49,179 nucleotides of DNA from JBCBAP01 sp038532435 (GCA_038532435.1 JBCBAP010000023.1:1-49179), one strand, 5' to 3'. Shown: positions 15,741-25,050, counted from the first letter of the stretch. Notes: a model not told the origin generated them from the sequence alone. A program made the numbers and translations.

Positions 15741-18068
15741 ATGCTCGACGACAGGTTGAGATACAGCTTCAACAACGCAACGACCCGGGCACCGGGTCGA
15801 ACCTTTCCGGGACTTCAGGCAGGACACCCCAACCAGAGCTGGCATGTGGACCCGCGCGAGGCGCTGCGGGTCGATGTCGAGTCAGGCGATCTGCTCTCCG
15901 TGCTCGGGCAGGATGCGGACCATGGCGTGTGCGTCTCTGCATTCGATGACCGGGGGGCGGATGCGCTGACATCGCTTGGCCTTGAGGATAGCCACCGGGT
16001 GCCTTACGCGGACTTCGCCAGCGGGCCGCTGCGCGGCTGGATCACCGCACAAGGCGGCACTGCGGGTGACGATATCGGATGCGCAACGCTCTTCGGGGAT
16101 GCGGAGGGCATCGTGCTCAAGGCGCGGGCGCGCGCAACGCTCTGGATCATTCAGTCCGCCCGCGTTGACGCGCTGATCACCGGCGCCGCAGCTGGCGCCG
16201 TCACAGTGACGGTGAAGCGCGCGAGGCAGTATCTTCTGCACCTCCCACCGCCACTCGGCGAGGTTCGCGAGGAGTTCACGATCTCCCGCGCCACCGCGCA
16301 ATCCTATGAGCTGCGCAAGGGCGAGGTCGTCCAGATCATCGACATGGAGGGGCAGCAATGCTCGGACTTCATGGCGTTCCGGGCGGCCGGTCTCGATCAT
16401 GGCGAAGAGCAGATGATCGACAGCACCGTGACCCGGACCGTGGTCGGCGGCGCCTACCCGATGCCGGGCCTCTTCGACAAGTTCCTCGACAGCAACATGC
16501 GTCCGCTGCTTTCGCTCGTGCAGGACACGGTCGGGCGGCACGACACATTCGCGCTCGCCTGCACCGCCCGCGGGTACGAGGAGCGCGGCTTTCCCGGTCA
16601 CGTGAACTGCTCGGACAACATCTCCGACGCGGTGCGGCGCTACGGCATCGGGCGGCGGCCCGCCTGGCCCGCGATCAACTTCTTTTTCAACTCGTGGATC
16701 GACCACGGAAACAACCGGCTGCAATCGGCGGAATCCTGGTCGCGCAGCGGGGACTATGTGGCGCTCAAGGCGCTCGACGATCTGGTCTGTGTGTCCACCG
16801 CCTGCCCGGACGACATTGATCCCATCAACGGCTGGAACCCCACGGATGTGCATGTGCGCATCTACCGGCCCGATGCGCCGATCCGGCGCGCGATTGCCCA
16901 TCGGGAAAAGGAAGACGCCCCAGTGTCGGTCAGCAAGGAATCGGCGTTTCACGCCCGGACGCAGGTCCTGACCCAGCAGTTCGCCCCGGCGCGGGACCTG
17001 TGGGCCCCTGTCTGCTATCCCTCCGTCGGCACGGTGGGCGAATATTGGGCCTGTCGCAACGCGGTCACGCTCCAGGACATGAGCGGCCTGCGCAAGTATG
17101 ACATCGTCGGCCCGGACGCGGAGCGGCTGCTGCAGCGGGCGATGACCCGCGACATCGCGAAGCTTTCGGTCTGGCGCGGCACCTACGCGCTGATCTGCGA
17201 CGATCAGGGCACGGTGATCGACGATGGCACGCTCTTCCGCCTTGGACCCCAGCTTTTCCGGTGGTGCTGCGGTACCGAGGAGAGCCTGCGAACGCTCCAG
17301 GCGCTTGCGGATGCGCATGGCGACCATGTGCGCATAAAGGCGATGCGCGGTGCCCTGCCCAATCTCGCGCTTCAGGGTCCGAAATCCCGGGACCTGCTGC
17401 GAAAAGTTCTCTTCACCCAGCCCCACGTGCCCAACATCGACGACCTGAAATGGTTCGGCTTGACGCTGGGCAGGCTCCGCAACGAGGCCGGGCTGCCATT
17501 CATGCTGTCCCGGTCGGGCTATACCGGGGAACTCGGCTACGAGCTGTTCTGCGACAGCAGCCACGCGGTGGAGCTCTGGGACGCGCTGATGGAGGCGGGC
17601 GCGCCGTTCGGCATCACACCCATGGGCAGCGCGGCGTTGGAGACCATCCGGATCGAGGCTGGCCTCGCCGCCGCCGGGGCGGAGTTCGCGACCGGCGTCG
17701 ATGCGTTCGAGGCCGGTCTGGGTTTCGCCGTCAACCTCAAGAAGGCCGACTTCGTGGGCAAGGACGCGCTTGAGCGGAACGCGGCCGCCCCGCGCCGGGT
17801 GCTCATGGGCCTGCTGCTCGATTGCGACGACGTTCCCGCGCATGGCAATCACGTCTATCTCGGCGAAAGGCCGGTGGGGGTTGTCACCTCCGCCACCCGT
17901 TCCCCGATGCTGGAGCGGGCCATCGCGATCGCCCGCATCGCCGTCGAGCATGCGGCCGAGGGCACCCAGCTTGAGATCGGTCAGCTCGATGGCCGCATGA
18001 AACGTCTGACGGCCACCGTCACCCGAATTCCATTCGTAGACCCGCAGCGAAAGCGGGCACGGGCCTAG
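15741..18068 (+). CDS. tdm: trimethylamine N-oxide demethylase (DUF1989-GcvT fusion)
   Basis: 775 residues from the ATG at 15741 (788 from the ATG at 15702, which lies inside a palindrome; neither has a strong RBS). After an N-terminal region, residues about 180-370 form a DUF1989 metal-binding domain with Cys207 (GQQCSDF), Cys290 (NCSDN) and Cys355 (TACPDD). Residues about 390-770 are an aminomethyltransferase (GcvT) domain that binds tetrahydrofolate (SGYTGELGYELF is diagnostic). This exact fusion, followed by a betaine-type ABC transporter, is the architecture of Tdm, which converts TMAO to dimethylamine and formaldehyde, with the C1 unit passed to tetrahydrofolate. A general DUF1989-GcvT demethylase for another methylamine is the alternative. 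First gene of tdm-tmoXVW. Confidence 0.85.
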   Translation: MLDDRLRYSFNNATTRAPGRTFPGLQAGHPNQSWHVDPREALRVDVESGDLLSVLGQDADHGVCVSAFDDRGADALTSLGLEDSHRVPYADFASGPLRGWITAQGGTAGDDIGCATLFGDAEGIVLKARARATLWIIQSARVDALITGAAAGAVTVTVKRARQYLLHLPPPLGEVREEFTISRATAQSYELRKGEVVQIIDMEGQQCSDFMAFRAAGLDHGEEQMIDSTVTRTVVGGAYPMPGLFDKFLDSNMRPLLSLVQDTVGRHDTFALACTARGYEERGFPGHVNCSDNISDAVRRYGIGRRPAWPAINFFFNSWIDHGNNRLQSAESWSRSGDYVALKALDDLVCVSTACPDDIDPINGWNPTDVHVRIYRPDAPIRRAIAHREKEDAPVSVSKESAFHARTQVLTQQFAPARDLWAPVCYPSVGTVGEYWACRNAVTLQDMSGLRKYDIVGPDAERLLQRAMTRDIAKLSVWRGTYALICDDQGTVIDDGTLFRLGPQLFRWCCGTEESLRTLQALADAHGDHVRIKAMRGALPNLALQGPKSRDLLRKVLFTQPHVPNIDDLKWFGLTLGRLRNEAGLPFMLSRSGYTGELGYELFCDSSHAVELWDALMEAGAPFGITPMGSAALETIRIEAGLAAAGAEFATGVDAFEAGLGFAVNLKKADFVGKDALERNAAAPRRVLMGLLLDCDDVPAHGNHVYLGERPVGVVTSATRSPMLERAIAIARIAVEHAAEGTQLEIGQLDGRMKRLTATVTRIPFVDPQRKRARA

Positions 18069-18093
18069 CCTGAAACATCGACAGGAGAGACTG

Positions 18094-19059
18094 ATGAAGA
18101 CCCTCAAGACTGTGGCAGCAACGCTGCTCGTAACCGCGGCGGCGACCGGCGTCTCCGCCCAGGACAAGGTGATGATCGGCGAGCCGAGCTGGCCCGGCGC
18201 GAAGATCATGGCAAACCTGATCGGTCAGGTGATCGAAGGCCGCCTCGGCGGAGAAGTCGGCTACGCGCCGGGTGCCAACGCGGTGATCTTTGCCGCCATG
18301 GACGGCGGCCGCGGCGACATCGACGTGCATCCTGACGTGTGGCTGCCAAACCAGTCCTCCTTTACCGACGAGTATGTCGACGGGAAGGGAACCGTATCGC
18401 TCTCCTCCGGCTCCTATGAAGGGCGCTCGGGCTTCTGCACACCAACCTACATGGCGGAAAAGCACAACATCCGCTCCGTGTTCGACCTCGGCACGCCGGA
18501 TGCGCAATCGCTCTACGACACGAACGGCGACGGGATGGGCGAGATCTGGGTCGGTGCCTCCGGCTGGGCCTCCACGAACGTGCATCAGGTCAAGGTGCGG
18601 GACTACGGCATCGGCGCCTTCCTCGAACCCACGACCGAGGATGAGACGGTGTTCTACGCCCGGCTCAAGGACGCGATCGCCGACGAACAGGGTGTCGTTT
18701 TCTACTGCTACAAACCGCACTATGTGCACGCGCTCTACGACGTGACGATGATCGAGGAGCCGGAGCACGATCCGAACGCCTACACCATCGTCACGCCCGA
18801 TCAGGATGCGGACTGGTTCAACAAGTCCTCGATCATGACGGGGGATCAGGTGAAGACCGTGCGGGTGGCCTACTCCAACTCGCTCAACGACCGGAACTCC
18901 GCCGCGGCCTCGTTCCTTGCCAACATCGACATGGATGCGGACGCCCTTTCCGAGCTGACCTACAAGGTCGTCGTACAGGGCGGCGAGATCGACACGGTAG
19001 TATCCGATTGGATCGGGGCGAACGGCACCGTCGTCGATGGCTGGCTCGGCCTGAACTGA
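18094..19059 (+). CDS. tmoX: TMAO/quaternary-amine ABC transporter substrate-binding protein
   Basis: 321 residues with a Sec signal peptide ending GVSA, so mature protein starts QDKVMIGEP in the periplasm. RBS AGGAGAG precedes the ATG, 25 bases after tdm. OpuAC/ProX-type fold; tryptophans in EPSWPGAK, DVWLPNQ, EIWVGASGW and DADWFNK are well placed to form the aromatic cage that holds a trimethylammonium group by cation-pi contacts. The loop DTNGDGMGEIW has the spacing of an EF-hand calcium loop. The gene follows tdm and precedes the ATPase and permease genes, so TmoX is the best call; glycine betaine or choline binding is the alternative. A stem-loop follows the gene. Confidence 0.85.
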   Translation: MKTLKTVAATLLVTAAATGVSAQDKVMIGEPSWPGAKIMANLIGQVIEGRLGGEVGYAPGANAVIFAAMDGGRGDIDVHPDVWLPNQSSFTDEYVDGKGTVSLSSGSYEGRSGFCTPTYMAEKHNIRSVFDLGTPDAQSLYDTNGDGMGEIWVGASGWASTNVHQVKVRDYGIGAFLEPTTEDETVFYARLKDAIADEQGVVFYCYKPHYVHALYDVTMIEEPEHDPNAYTIVTPDQDADWFNKSSIMTGDQVKTVRVAYSNSLNDRNSAAASFLANIDMDADALSELTYKVVVQGGEIDTVVSDWIGANGTVVDGWLGLN

Positions 19060-19075
19060 TCCTTCCCTGAAGACC

Positions 19076-19099
19076 GGTCCGGCGTGTGTGCGCCGGACC
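19076..19099 (+). other. intercistronic stem-loop after tmoX
   Basis: Perfect 9-bp stem (19076-19084 with 19091-19099) around a 6-nt TGTGTG loop, in the 71-bp gap between tmoX and the ATPase gene. No T-run. Likely protects the binding-protein mRNA 3' end, as inferred for the similar hairpin at 7808-7847. Confidence 0.65.
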
Positions 19100-19130
19100 G
19101 CCAAATTCCCAGCAGTTTCGCGAGGTTCCG

Positions 19131-20180
19131 ATGTCTCAGGAAGTCGCCATTGATGCGCGTGGCGTATGGAAAGTCTTTGGCGACAGGGCGAAGGAGGCCC
19201 TCGCCGCAATTCACGCGGAGGGGCTGGGCAAGCCTGAGGTTCTGGAACGCTACGGCTGTGTCGTCGGCGTCGCCGATGCGAGTTTTGAGATCGAAACCGG
19301 GGAGCTCTTCTGCGTTATGGGGCTGTCCGGGTCCGGCAAATCCACCCTCGTGCGCCACGTGAACCGATTGCTCGAGCCCACGGCCGGGCAAATCCTCATC
19401 GGCGGTGAAGATGTCATGGGGCTGGGCCCCGACGCCCTGCGCGACCTGCGCAACCGCCGTGTGGCGATGGTCTTCCAGAATTTCGGCCTCATGCCCCACC
19501 GCACGGTGCGGGACAATGTGGCCATGCCGCTCGAAATACGAGGGACGGGCAAGGCCCGCCGGTGGGAAGAAGCGGACCGGGTCCTCGACCTTGTGGAGCT
19601 CAGCGGCTGGGAAGACAAGTATGCCCACGAGCTTTCTGGCGGCATGCAGCAGCGCGTCGGTCTTGCTCGGGCCATCGCCTCCGACCCGGAGATCCTGCTC
19701 ATGGACGAGCCGTTTTCCGCGCTCGACCCGCTGATCCGCAAGCAGCTTCAGGACCAGTTCATGGAGCTGAGCCAGAAGCTGAAGAAAACCACGATGTTCA
19801 TCACCCATGACCTGGACGAGGCGATCCGCATCGGCAATCGCATCGCCATCATGAAGGACGGGCGGATCGTGCAGATCGGAACGCCGGAGGAGATCATCCT
19901 CAACCCCGCCGACGACTATGTGGCGGATTTCGTAGCCGGTATTTCGAAGCTCAACATGATCTTCGCCCATTCGGTGATGAAACCGGTGGAGGAGTTCGAG
20001 GCCACCCACGGGGCGGTGCCGACCGATGCCCAGAAGGCCCATCCGGAGATGGACCTGAGCGACCTGATGTCCCTGTGCGTCGACGGCCACGGCATCGTCG
20101 CGGTAACCGAGGGCGGCAAGACCGTGGGCGTCATCAACCGCGCGGGCCTGATCCGTGCGATCCAGAACAGCCAGGCATAG
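19131..20180 (+). CDS. tmoV: TMAO/betaine-type ABC transporter ATP-binding protein
   Basis: 349 residues from the ATG at 19131, preceded by GAGG; a longer frame begins at 19086 but reads into the hairpin region. Walker A GLSGSGKST, Q-loop VFQNFGLMPH, signature LSGGMQQR, Walker B ILLMDEPFSALD and switch FITHD are all intact. The ProV-like N-terminal extension before the Walker A (residues about 10-50, with the KPEVLERYGCVVGV segment) and the C-terminal part after about residue 265, short for a CBS region, fit the OpuAA/ProV family. It powers TmoW. The permease gene follows after 13 bases. Confidence 0.9.
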   Translation: MSQEVAIDARGVWKVFGDRAKEALAAIHAEGLGKPEVLERYGCVVGVADASFEIETGELFCVMGLSGSGKSTLVRHVNRLLEPTAGQILIGGEDVMGLGPDALRDLRNRRVAMVFQNFGLMPHRTVRDNVAMPLEIRGTGKARRWEEADRVLDLVELSGWEDKYAHELSGGMQQRVGLARAIASDPEILLMDEPFSALDPLIRKQLQDQFMELSQKLKKTTMFITHDLDEAIRIGNRIAIMKDGRIVQIGTPEEIILNPADDYVADFVAGISKLNMIFAHSVMKPVEEFEATHGAVPTDAQKAHPEMDLSDLMSLCVDGHGIVAVTEGGKTVGVINRAGLIRAIQNSQA

Positions 20181-20193
20181 GAGGCAGGGACCG

Positions 20194-21696
20194 ATGAGCC
20201 AGATCCAACCGGAAACCGAAGCCCGCCTGAACAGCCTGATCGGCGATTTCGTCGGACAGGGCGCGGAGTATTACCGCAAGATATTCGGATACATGATGGA
20301 GGCGCCGGGCTACCGCTTCACGATCAACTCGGCCGCCGGGCTCCTCGGCCCCGTCTGGTTCGGGGCGCGAGGCCTCTGGTCCTGGTTCCTGACCTTCGCG
20401 ATCCTCGAAACCTTTGCCCTGATCCAGATCGGACAGGGCCTGTTCGGCGATCTGGGTCGTGAATTCAGGAACCGCGCCGACGGGATTGCCCAGACGCTCG
20501 AGACCCGTCGGGCACAAATCGAGGCGGCGGAGCGCACGGGCGCGAGTTCCCTCGATGCGCTCAAACGGGCGACGGCATCGCTGGAGACGGCGTATGCGGA
20601 TGCGCTCGCCGCTGCGGAGGCGGCGGATGCCACCGGCCTCACCTACATCCTGATCGGGCTGGTGATGCTCGCGGCCTTCAAGTTCGCCGCCGCAGCGATC
20701 GCGAACTGGGCGCTTGAAGGACAATTCGCCCGCTGGCGGTCCGATAAATCCGTGCTCAACGGCTGGTCTCAGCCCCGGTTCCTCGTGTCGGCGGGGCTGT
20801 TCCTGTCCGTCGCTGTGCTTTCGGTCATCAAGTTCGCCCAGCCCGACGCGATCGACATTCTGAAGACCTTCCCGACCAACCGGGACTGGCGCCTCGACGT
20901 GGGCGACGGCGTGCAGGCGGCGTTCGACTGGACGAAGACGTCGGGCCGTGGCTTCTTCGACAGCCTGACCTTCGGCATGCGCACCCTCCTCGACTGGATC
21001 GAGGTGGTGCTGGTGGACACGCCGTGGCCGGTCGTGGCGCTTGTGGTGGTGATGCTGGCCTACCTGTCCGCGGGACCGCGGGTTGCGATCTTCACCGGGG
21101 CTGCACTTGCCTATCTTGGACTGCTGGACTTCTGGGAAAAAGCGATGACGACGGTGGCGCTTCTGGGTGCGGCGGCGCTGATTTCCATCACGCTGGGGAT
21201 CCCGCTCGGCATCTATTGCGCGCGGCGGCCGAAGGTCTTTGCCATCGTGCGGCCGATCCTTGATTTCATGCAGTCGATGCCGTCCTTTGTGTACCTCATC
21301 CCGGTGGTGGCCTTCATCGGCTCGGGCAAGCCCGCGGGCGTGGTTGCGACGATGATCTTCGGCAGCCCGCCGGTGATCCGCTTCACGGTGCTGGGCCTGC
21401 AGCAGGTGCCCGGGACGGTGCGGGAGGCAGCACTCGCGTTCGGCGCAACACCCCGCTACCTGCTCTGGCGGGTGGATCTGCCCCTCGCGGCACCGACGAT
21501 CATGGCGGGCGTGAACCAGACCATCCTCCTGTCGCTCGCGATGGTGGTCGTGGCCTCCCTCATCGGGGCGAAGGGGCTGGGCGAGGATGTGCTCGAGGCG
21601 TTGCAGTACGCCGCCGCCGGTCAGGGCATTCTGGCGGGCCTGGCGATCCTCTTCTGTGCGCTGATCCTCGACCGGATCGTGGCCGGGAAGCGGTAG
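20194..21696 (+). CDS. tmoW: TMAO/betaine-type ABC transporter permease
   Basis: 500 residues from the ATG at 20194, which has a strong TAGGAGGC site. The last about 230 residues are a BPD_transp_1 permease domain like ProW, with the coupling loop VREAALAFGATPRYLLWRV. The first half is an added membrane region: two helices near residues 45-75 and 155-175 flank an Ala/Glu-rich segment (about 85-145) that could form a coiled coil, then further helices. Such a long N-terminal extension is seen in TMAO and choline/betaine permeases of marine bacteria. Last gene of the operon; a stem-loop follows. Confidence 0.87.
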   Translation: MSQIQPETEARLNSLIGDFVGQGAEYYRKIFGYMMEAPGYRFTINSAAGLLGPVWFGARGLWSWFLTFAILETFALIQIGQGLFGDLGREFRNRADGIAQTLETRRAQIEAAERTGASSLDALKRATASLETAYADALAAAEAADATGLTYILIGLVMLAAFKFAAAAIANWALEGQFARWRSDKSVLNGWSQPRFLVSAGLFLSVAVLSVIKFAQPDAIDILKTFPTNRDWRLDVGDGVQAAFDWTKTSGRGFFDSLTFGMRTLLDWIEVVLVDTPWPVVALVVVMLAYLSAGPRVAIFTGAALAYLGLLDFWEKAMTTVALLGAAALISITLGIPLGIYCARRPKVFAIVRPILDFMQSMPSFVYLIPVVAFIGSGKPAGVVATMIFGSPPVIRFTVLGLQQVPGTVREAALAFGATPRYLLWRVDLPLAAPTIMAGVNQTILLSLAMVVVASLIGAKGLGEDVLEALQYAAAGQGILAGLAILFCALILDRIVAGKR

Positions 21697-21710
21697 GAGG
21701 GCGCCCGACC

Positions 21711-21744
21711 GGGTGAGCGGTGGCATTTGTGCTGGCGCTCACCC
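21711..21744 (+). terminator. stem-loop after tmoW
   Basis: Perfect 9-bp stem (21711-21719 with 21736-21744) with a 16-nt loop, 14 bases after the tmoW stop. It lacks a T-run, so it may be a Rho-aided terminator or a 3'-end protector. Confidence 0.5.
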
Positions 21745-22086
21745 CGGCAACCCAGACCTCTTTGTCGTTGGATCCGCGCGAAGCAGGATCTGCGCGCACG
21801 GGTGGCCAAAGTGCCTCCGCGGCTGGACACGGGCCTCGGCCGTGCGGGTGCTGTGTCTGCCCTCCCGGATGGAGGCGCAGTGTGGGACGAGGCGGGCAGG
21901 TCCTCTGTTGCTGCACCACCAGAGGGTCATCCGACGGCTGGTGTGAGGCGCCATAACCGGTCGCCAGTTCCAGCCCCACGTGAGCAACATCCCGGAACTT
22001 CCTGACATTCCGATACCTTTGCCGTCATCGTCGCACTCCCCCCGAAATCCGACAGGTGGATTGGACGAATCGCGCATCCTGAATTA
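21745..22086. other. non-coding stretch before the SOS cassette
   Basis: About 340 bp between the tmoW hairpin and the LexA box. Short open frames exist on both strands, but none has an RBS, domain-like sequence or a consistent GC3 pattern. I recognise no gene, RNA or mobile-element remnant here. The promoter of imuA must lie at its right end. Confidence 0.4.
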
Positions 22087-22101
22087 GAACATAAAGAGAA
22101 C
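22087..22101 (+). promoter_or_regulatory. LexA (SOS) box of the imuA promoter
   Basis: GAAC-N7-GAAC, the direct-repeat LexA operator known from alphaproteobacteria, exact in both half-sites. It ends 18 bases before the imuA GTG start, so LexA would cover the promoter. It predicts DNA-damage induction of the cassette. Confidence 0.85.
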
Positions 22102-22119
22102 AAACTGACAGGACACACC

Positions 22120-22788
22120 GTGCAGTGCCTACCGGTCCACACATTCAAGGATGCGCAGTCGCGCCGGGTCACGCCATCTTCGGGCACCGGGATCGGGCTG
22201 TCCGAGGCGTTCCCGGCGACCACCACAGATGCCGGCGCGGTGGGCTTCGTGCTCGCGCTGATCGGACGCTGCGAGAAACCTCTGCTCTGGGTGCAGGACC
22301 GGCTTTCCCAGCGGGAGTCCGGGCGGCCCTACCTGCCCGGGCTGCGGGACGCGCCACCGATCATCCGGGTCGACCTCAGCCAGCCCATCGATGTGCTCTG
22401 GGCCATGGAGGAGGGATTGCGCTGCGGCGCGCTTGCAGGCGTGATCGGGGAGGTCTGGGGCGATCCGGCAGCGCTCAGCTTCACGGCGACCAAGCGGCTG
22501 GCCCTACGTGCGGAGGCGATGGGCCTGCCCTGCTGGCTCCTGCGCCGGGCAACCGCGCCGAACCTCAGCGCCGCACGCAACCGCTGGCGGGTCAGTTCCC
22601 TGCCCTCCGACCCCCATCCCCACGACGCCAGGGCCCCGGGCGGGCCGCGCTGGGATGTGGAGCTGTTCCGCTCCCGCCACATGAAACCCGGGCGCTGGGT
22701 GGCACACCATGACCCAGCCCGTAACCAGCTCGACATGTCGCCCTGGCAAAGCGACGGCGCAGCCCCACCTCTCCGCGCCGTGGGCTGA
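22120..22788 (+). CDS. imuA: ImuA, mutasome accessory protein
   Basis: 222 residues from a GTG with CAGGA 7 bases upstream. The family is RecA/SulA-like in fold; recognisable blocks are KPLLWVQDR (about residues 47-55), GALAGVIGEVWGDP and ALRAEAMGLPCWLL. The segment NRWRVSSLPS is typical of the C-terminal half. ImuA works with ImuB and DnaE2 in error-prone translesion synthesis after damage. It carries a LexA box and is followed, after an unusually long 390-bp gap, by imuB. Confidence 0.88.
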   Translation: MQCLPVHTFKDAQSRRVTPSSGTGIGLSEAFPATTTDAGAVGFVLALIGRCEKPLLWVQDRLSQRESGRPYLPGLRDAPPIIRVDLSQPIDVLWAMEEGLRCGALAGVIGEVWGDPAALSFTATKRLALRAEAMGLPCWLLRRATAPNLSAARNRWRVSSLPSDPHPHDARAPGGPRWDVELFRSRHMKPGRWVAHHDPARNQLDMSPWQSDGAAPPLRAVG

Positions 22789-23178
22789 CGCACCGCACAC
22801 CCGATCTCATGCCGATGCTCCGATGCCGAACGGCGCTACCCCTCGCCTGTCCCTGGACCTCACCGCAGGCAGAGCATCCTCATGTCACCCGTTTGCTTCG
22901 GGGCAAGAAGGCCAAGTGGGGCAGAACGAGGAACATCTGGCAAACGGGGACACTGGTTACTCGCCTACTGTCCGGAAGGCGGGAGGAGGCGTGCTGACTG
23001 CGGGGCAGCCCGCATCGCTTCAGCAATCTCGTCTGCTTCGGAACCTCATCGGATGCAGAGGCGATGCATCATGCTCCCGGCATCACCGGTTTGATCCGGA
23101 GCGGGCCTGGCTGCGGACAGGACACCTTGCGATCCGTCGCACACGGATCGCTCCGCCACCTGCGGGAGCCACCGGTCC
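22789..23178. other. 390-bp gap between imuA and imuB
   Basis: No convincing gene: the plus-strand frame open across it has no RBS, no domain-like sequence and poor codon bias. I found no second GAAC-N7-GAAC or GTTC-N7-GTTC box, so imuB is probably read from the imuA promoter. In this cassette type the two genes are usually nearly contiguous, so the gap is unusual. Confidence 0.4.
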
Positions 23179-24729
23179 ATGAGCGCCGGCACCCCTCCCC
23201 TATCGCGGCGGATCGTCTCCATCCACCTGCCCCATTTCGCCATCGAACGGTGGGAGACGGTGATGGCGCGGACCGGCAACGCCCCGCCCGACGACCTGCC
23301 CATAGCGCTCGTGCGGGAGGGCACCCACGGCCCGGTGATCCACGCGGCCAACCGCGCCGCCCGCCAGGCGGGCATCGTGGAAGGGGCGCGGGTGGTGGAC
23401 ATGCGCGCGGTCTGCCCGGATCTCAAGGTGGAGTATGCGGATCTCGCCGGGGACCGGGTGGCGCTGGAGCGGCTAATGCTCTGGTCCCGCCGCTGGTGTC
23501 CCTGGAGTGTGGAGGATGGCGCGGACGGGCTGATCCTCGACACCACCGGGTCGGACCATCTCTGGGGTGGGGAGGCCAAGATGCTGGAGGAGATGGAGGC
23601 CCGCCTCTCCCTCCTCGGCCTCACCGCACGGCTGGCCATCGCGCCCACATGGGGGGCGGCCTGGGCGCTCGCGCGTTACGGACCGGTGCGCGGGATCTGC
23701 CCCGCTGACCGGGTGGAGGGGGCGCTCGCTTCCCTGCCCGCCGCCGGGCTGAGGCTTGATGCGGACACATTGCTGCTGTTGCGACGGCTGGGATTGAAGA
23801 CCATCGGGGCCATCACCCGGGTGCCACGGCTGTCGCTCACCCGCCGGTTCGTCCGCGCGGGGCTGAGCGCAAACCCGGTCCTGCGGCTCGACCAGGCCAT
23901 GGGCCGCCAGGCAGAGCCGGTGTCGAGTGTGGAGGCACGTCCGCCGCTGCGGGTCCGGGCCGTGCTGCCGGAGCCGATCCAGGACCCCACCCACACCCTG
24001 CCGCACCTGTGCGAGACGCTCTGCGCCGATCTCGCCCGGGCCGGATGCGGGGCGCGGCGGCTCGTGCTCACGGTCTTTCGCACGGATGGAGAGGTCAGCG
24101 ACATCGCCATCGCCACCGCCGCAGCAAACCGGGATGCGGAGCATCTGCGACGTCTTTTCGACGGCAAGCTCGAGCGTATCAATCCGGGCTTCGGCTTCGA
24201 TCTGGTGACCCTCGAGGCGACGGTGACCGAGCCGATCAAGCCCCTGCAGAAGCGGTTGCACGGGGAGGCGCGGGACGCGCTGGAGTTGCCGCGACTCATC
24301 GACAGGCTCGCCGCCCGCTACGGCCCCCGGGCGGTGAAGCGCCCGGAGCTGCGCGAAAGCCATGTGCCCGAGAGGGCGGAGGGCTGGCGCAGCGCGCTCG
24401 CCCCGGAACCGCAGGATGGGAGCATGCCGGTGCTGGACCGTCCACTCCGCCTGTTCGACCCGGCGGAGGAGGTGCGCGTGCTTTACGCGGTGCCCGAGGG
24501 GCCCCCGGCCCAGTTCGTCTGGCGCGGGCAGACCCACCGGGTCACCCGTCATGCAGGGCCGGAGCGGATCGCCCCGGAATGGTGGCACGACATGCCCGGC
24601 ACCCGCCTGCGCGACTATTTCCGCGTGGAGGATGTGAGCGGCCGCCGACTCTGGCTCTACCGCGAGGGGCTTCTGGAGGATGGCCGCGGCGGATCACCCC
24701 GCTGGTTCGTGCAAGGGGTGTTCGCGTGA
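23179..24729 (+). CDS. imuB: ImuB, catalytically inactive Y-family polymerase subunit
   Basis: 516 residues. The Y-family fold is recognisable (DTTGSDHLWGGE near 115-126; RLGLKTIGAITRVPRLSLTRRF helix-hairpin-helix near 205-226). The N-terminal catalytic motif that should carry Asp reads VSIHLPHFAIER, without acidic residues, as expected for ImuB, which acts as a hub rather than a polymerase. RPLRLFDPAEE near residue 430 fits a beta-clamp-binding motif of the P-L-R-L-F type. It links DnaE2 to the sliding clamp during damage bypass. Encoded between imuA and dnaE2. Confidence 0.92.
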   Translation: MSAGTPPLSRRIVSIHLPHFAIERWETVMARTGNAPPDDLPIALVREGTHGPVIHAANRAARQAGIVEGARVVDMRAVCPDLKVEYADLAGDRVALERLMLWSRRWCPWSVEDGADGLILDTTGSDHLWGGEAKMLEEMEARLSLLGLTARLAIAPTWGAAWALARYGPVRGICPADRVEGALASLPAAGLRLDADTLLLLRRLGLKTIGAITRVPRLSLTRRFVRAGLSANPVLRLDQAMGRQAEPVSSVEARPPLRVRAVLPEPIQDPTHTLPHLCETLCADLARAGCGARRLVLTVFRTDGEVSDIAIATAAANRDAEHLRRLFDGKLERINPGFGFDLVTLEATVTEPIKPLQKRLHGEARDALELPRLIDRLAARYGPRAVKRPELRESHVPERAEGWRSALAPEPQDGSMPVLDRPLRLFDPAEEVRVLYAVPEGPPAQFVWRGQTHRVTRHAGPERIAPEWWHDMPGTRLRDYFRVEDVSGRRLWLYREGLLEDGRGGSPRWFVQGVFA

Positions 24730-25050
24730 TGCGGGGGGTGTTTCGAATCACGGGGCAAGGGCGTACGGACGATGGTCTGGAGGTGGGAACCACGGTTCAC
24801 GCTCTGCCAACACCCCGCTCAGGCAGCCTCACAGACTTTCGACATGAGCCGGGCGCGCGACAGCTCGTGGAATGGCGCACCGACATCCGGACAAGGCGTT
24901 TTATCCCTCAATCCCGCCCTCGGCAGGAACCGTTCGCAAGGGGAGCCATAGCGCCAGCCCGCCGGGACGGGCGATCGCTCGCCCGCCGATTTCGGCGTGA
25001 TTGCGAGCGGGGTGGCGCATCTCGGCAATGTCCGAGCGGGAAGATCCCCC
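24730..25050. other. 321-bp gap between imuB and dnaE2
   Basis: No recognised gene. One clear inverted repeat, CGGGCGA-TCGC-TCGCCCG, is near 24969-24986. No LexA box seen. Like the imuA-imuB gap it is longer than expected for a coupled operon. Confidence 0.4.

Noticed and set aside
15882..18209. 775-codon open frame antisense to tdm
   Set aside because: Same antisense effect of GC3 bias; composition is unlike a real protein, and tdm has clear domains.
22921..22950. Possible second LexA box before imuB (GAAC-GAG-GAAC)
   Set aside because: Spacing is 3, not the 7 required for the alphaproteobacterial operator.
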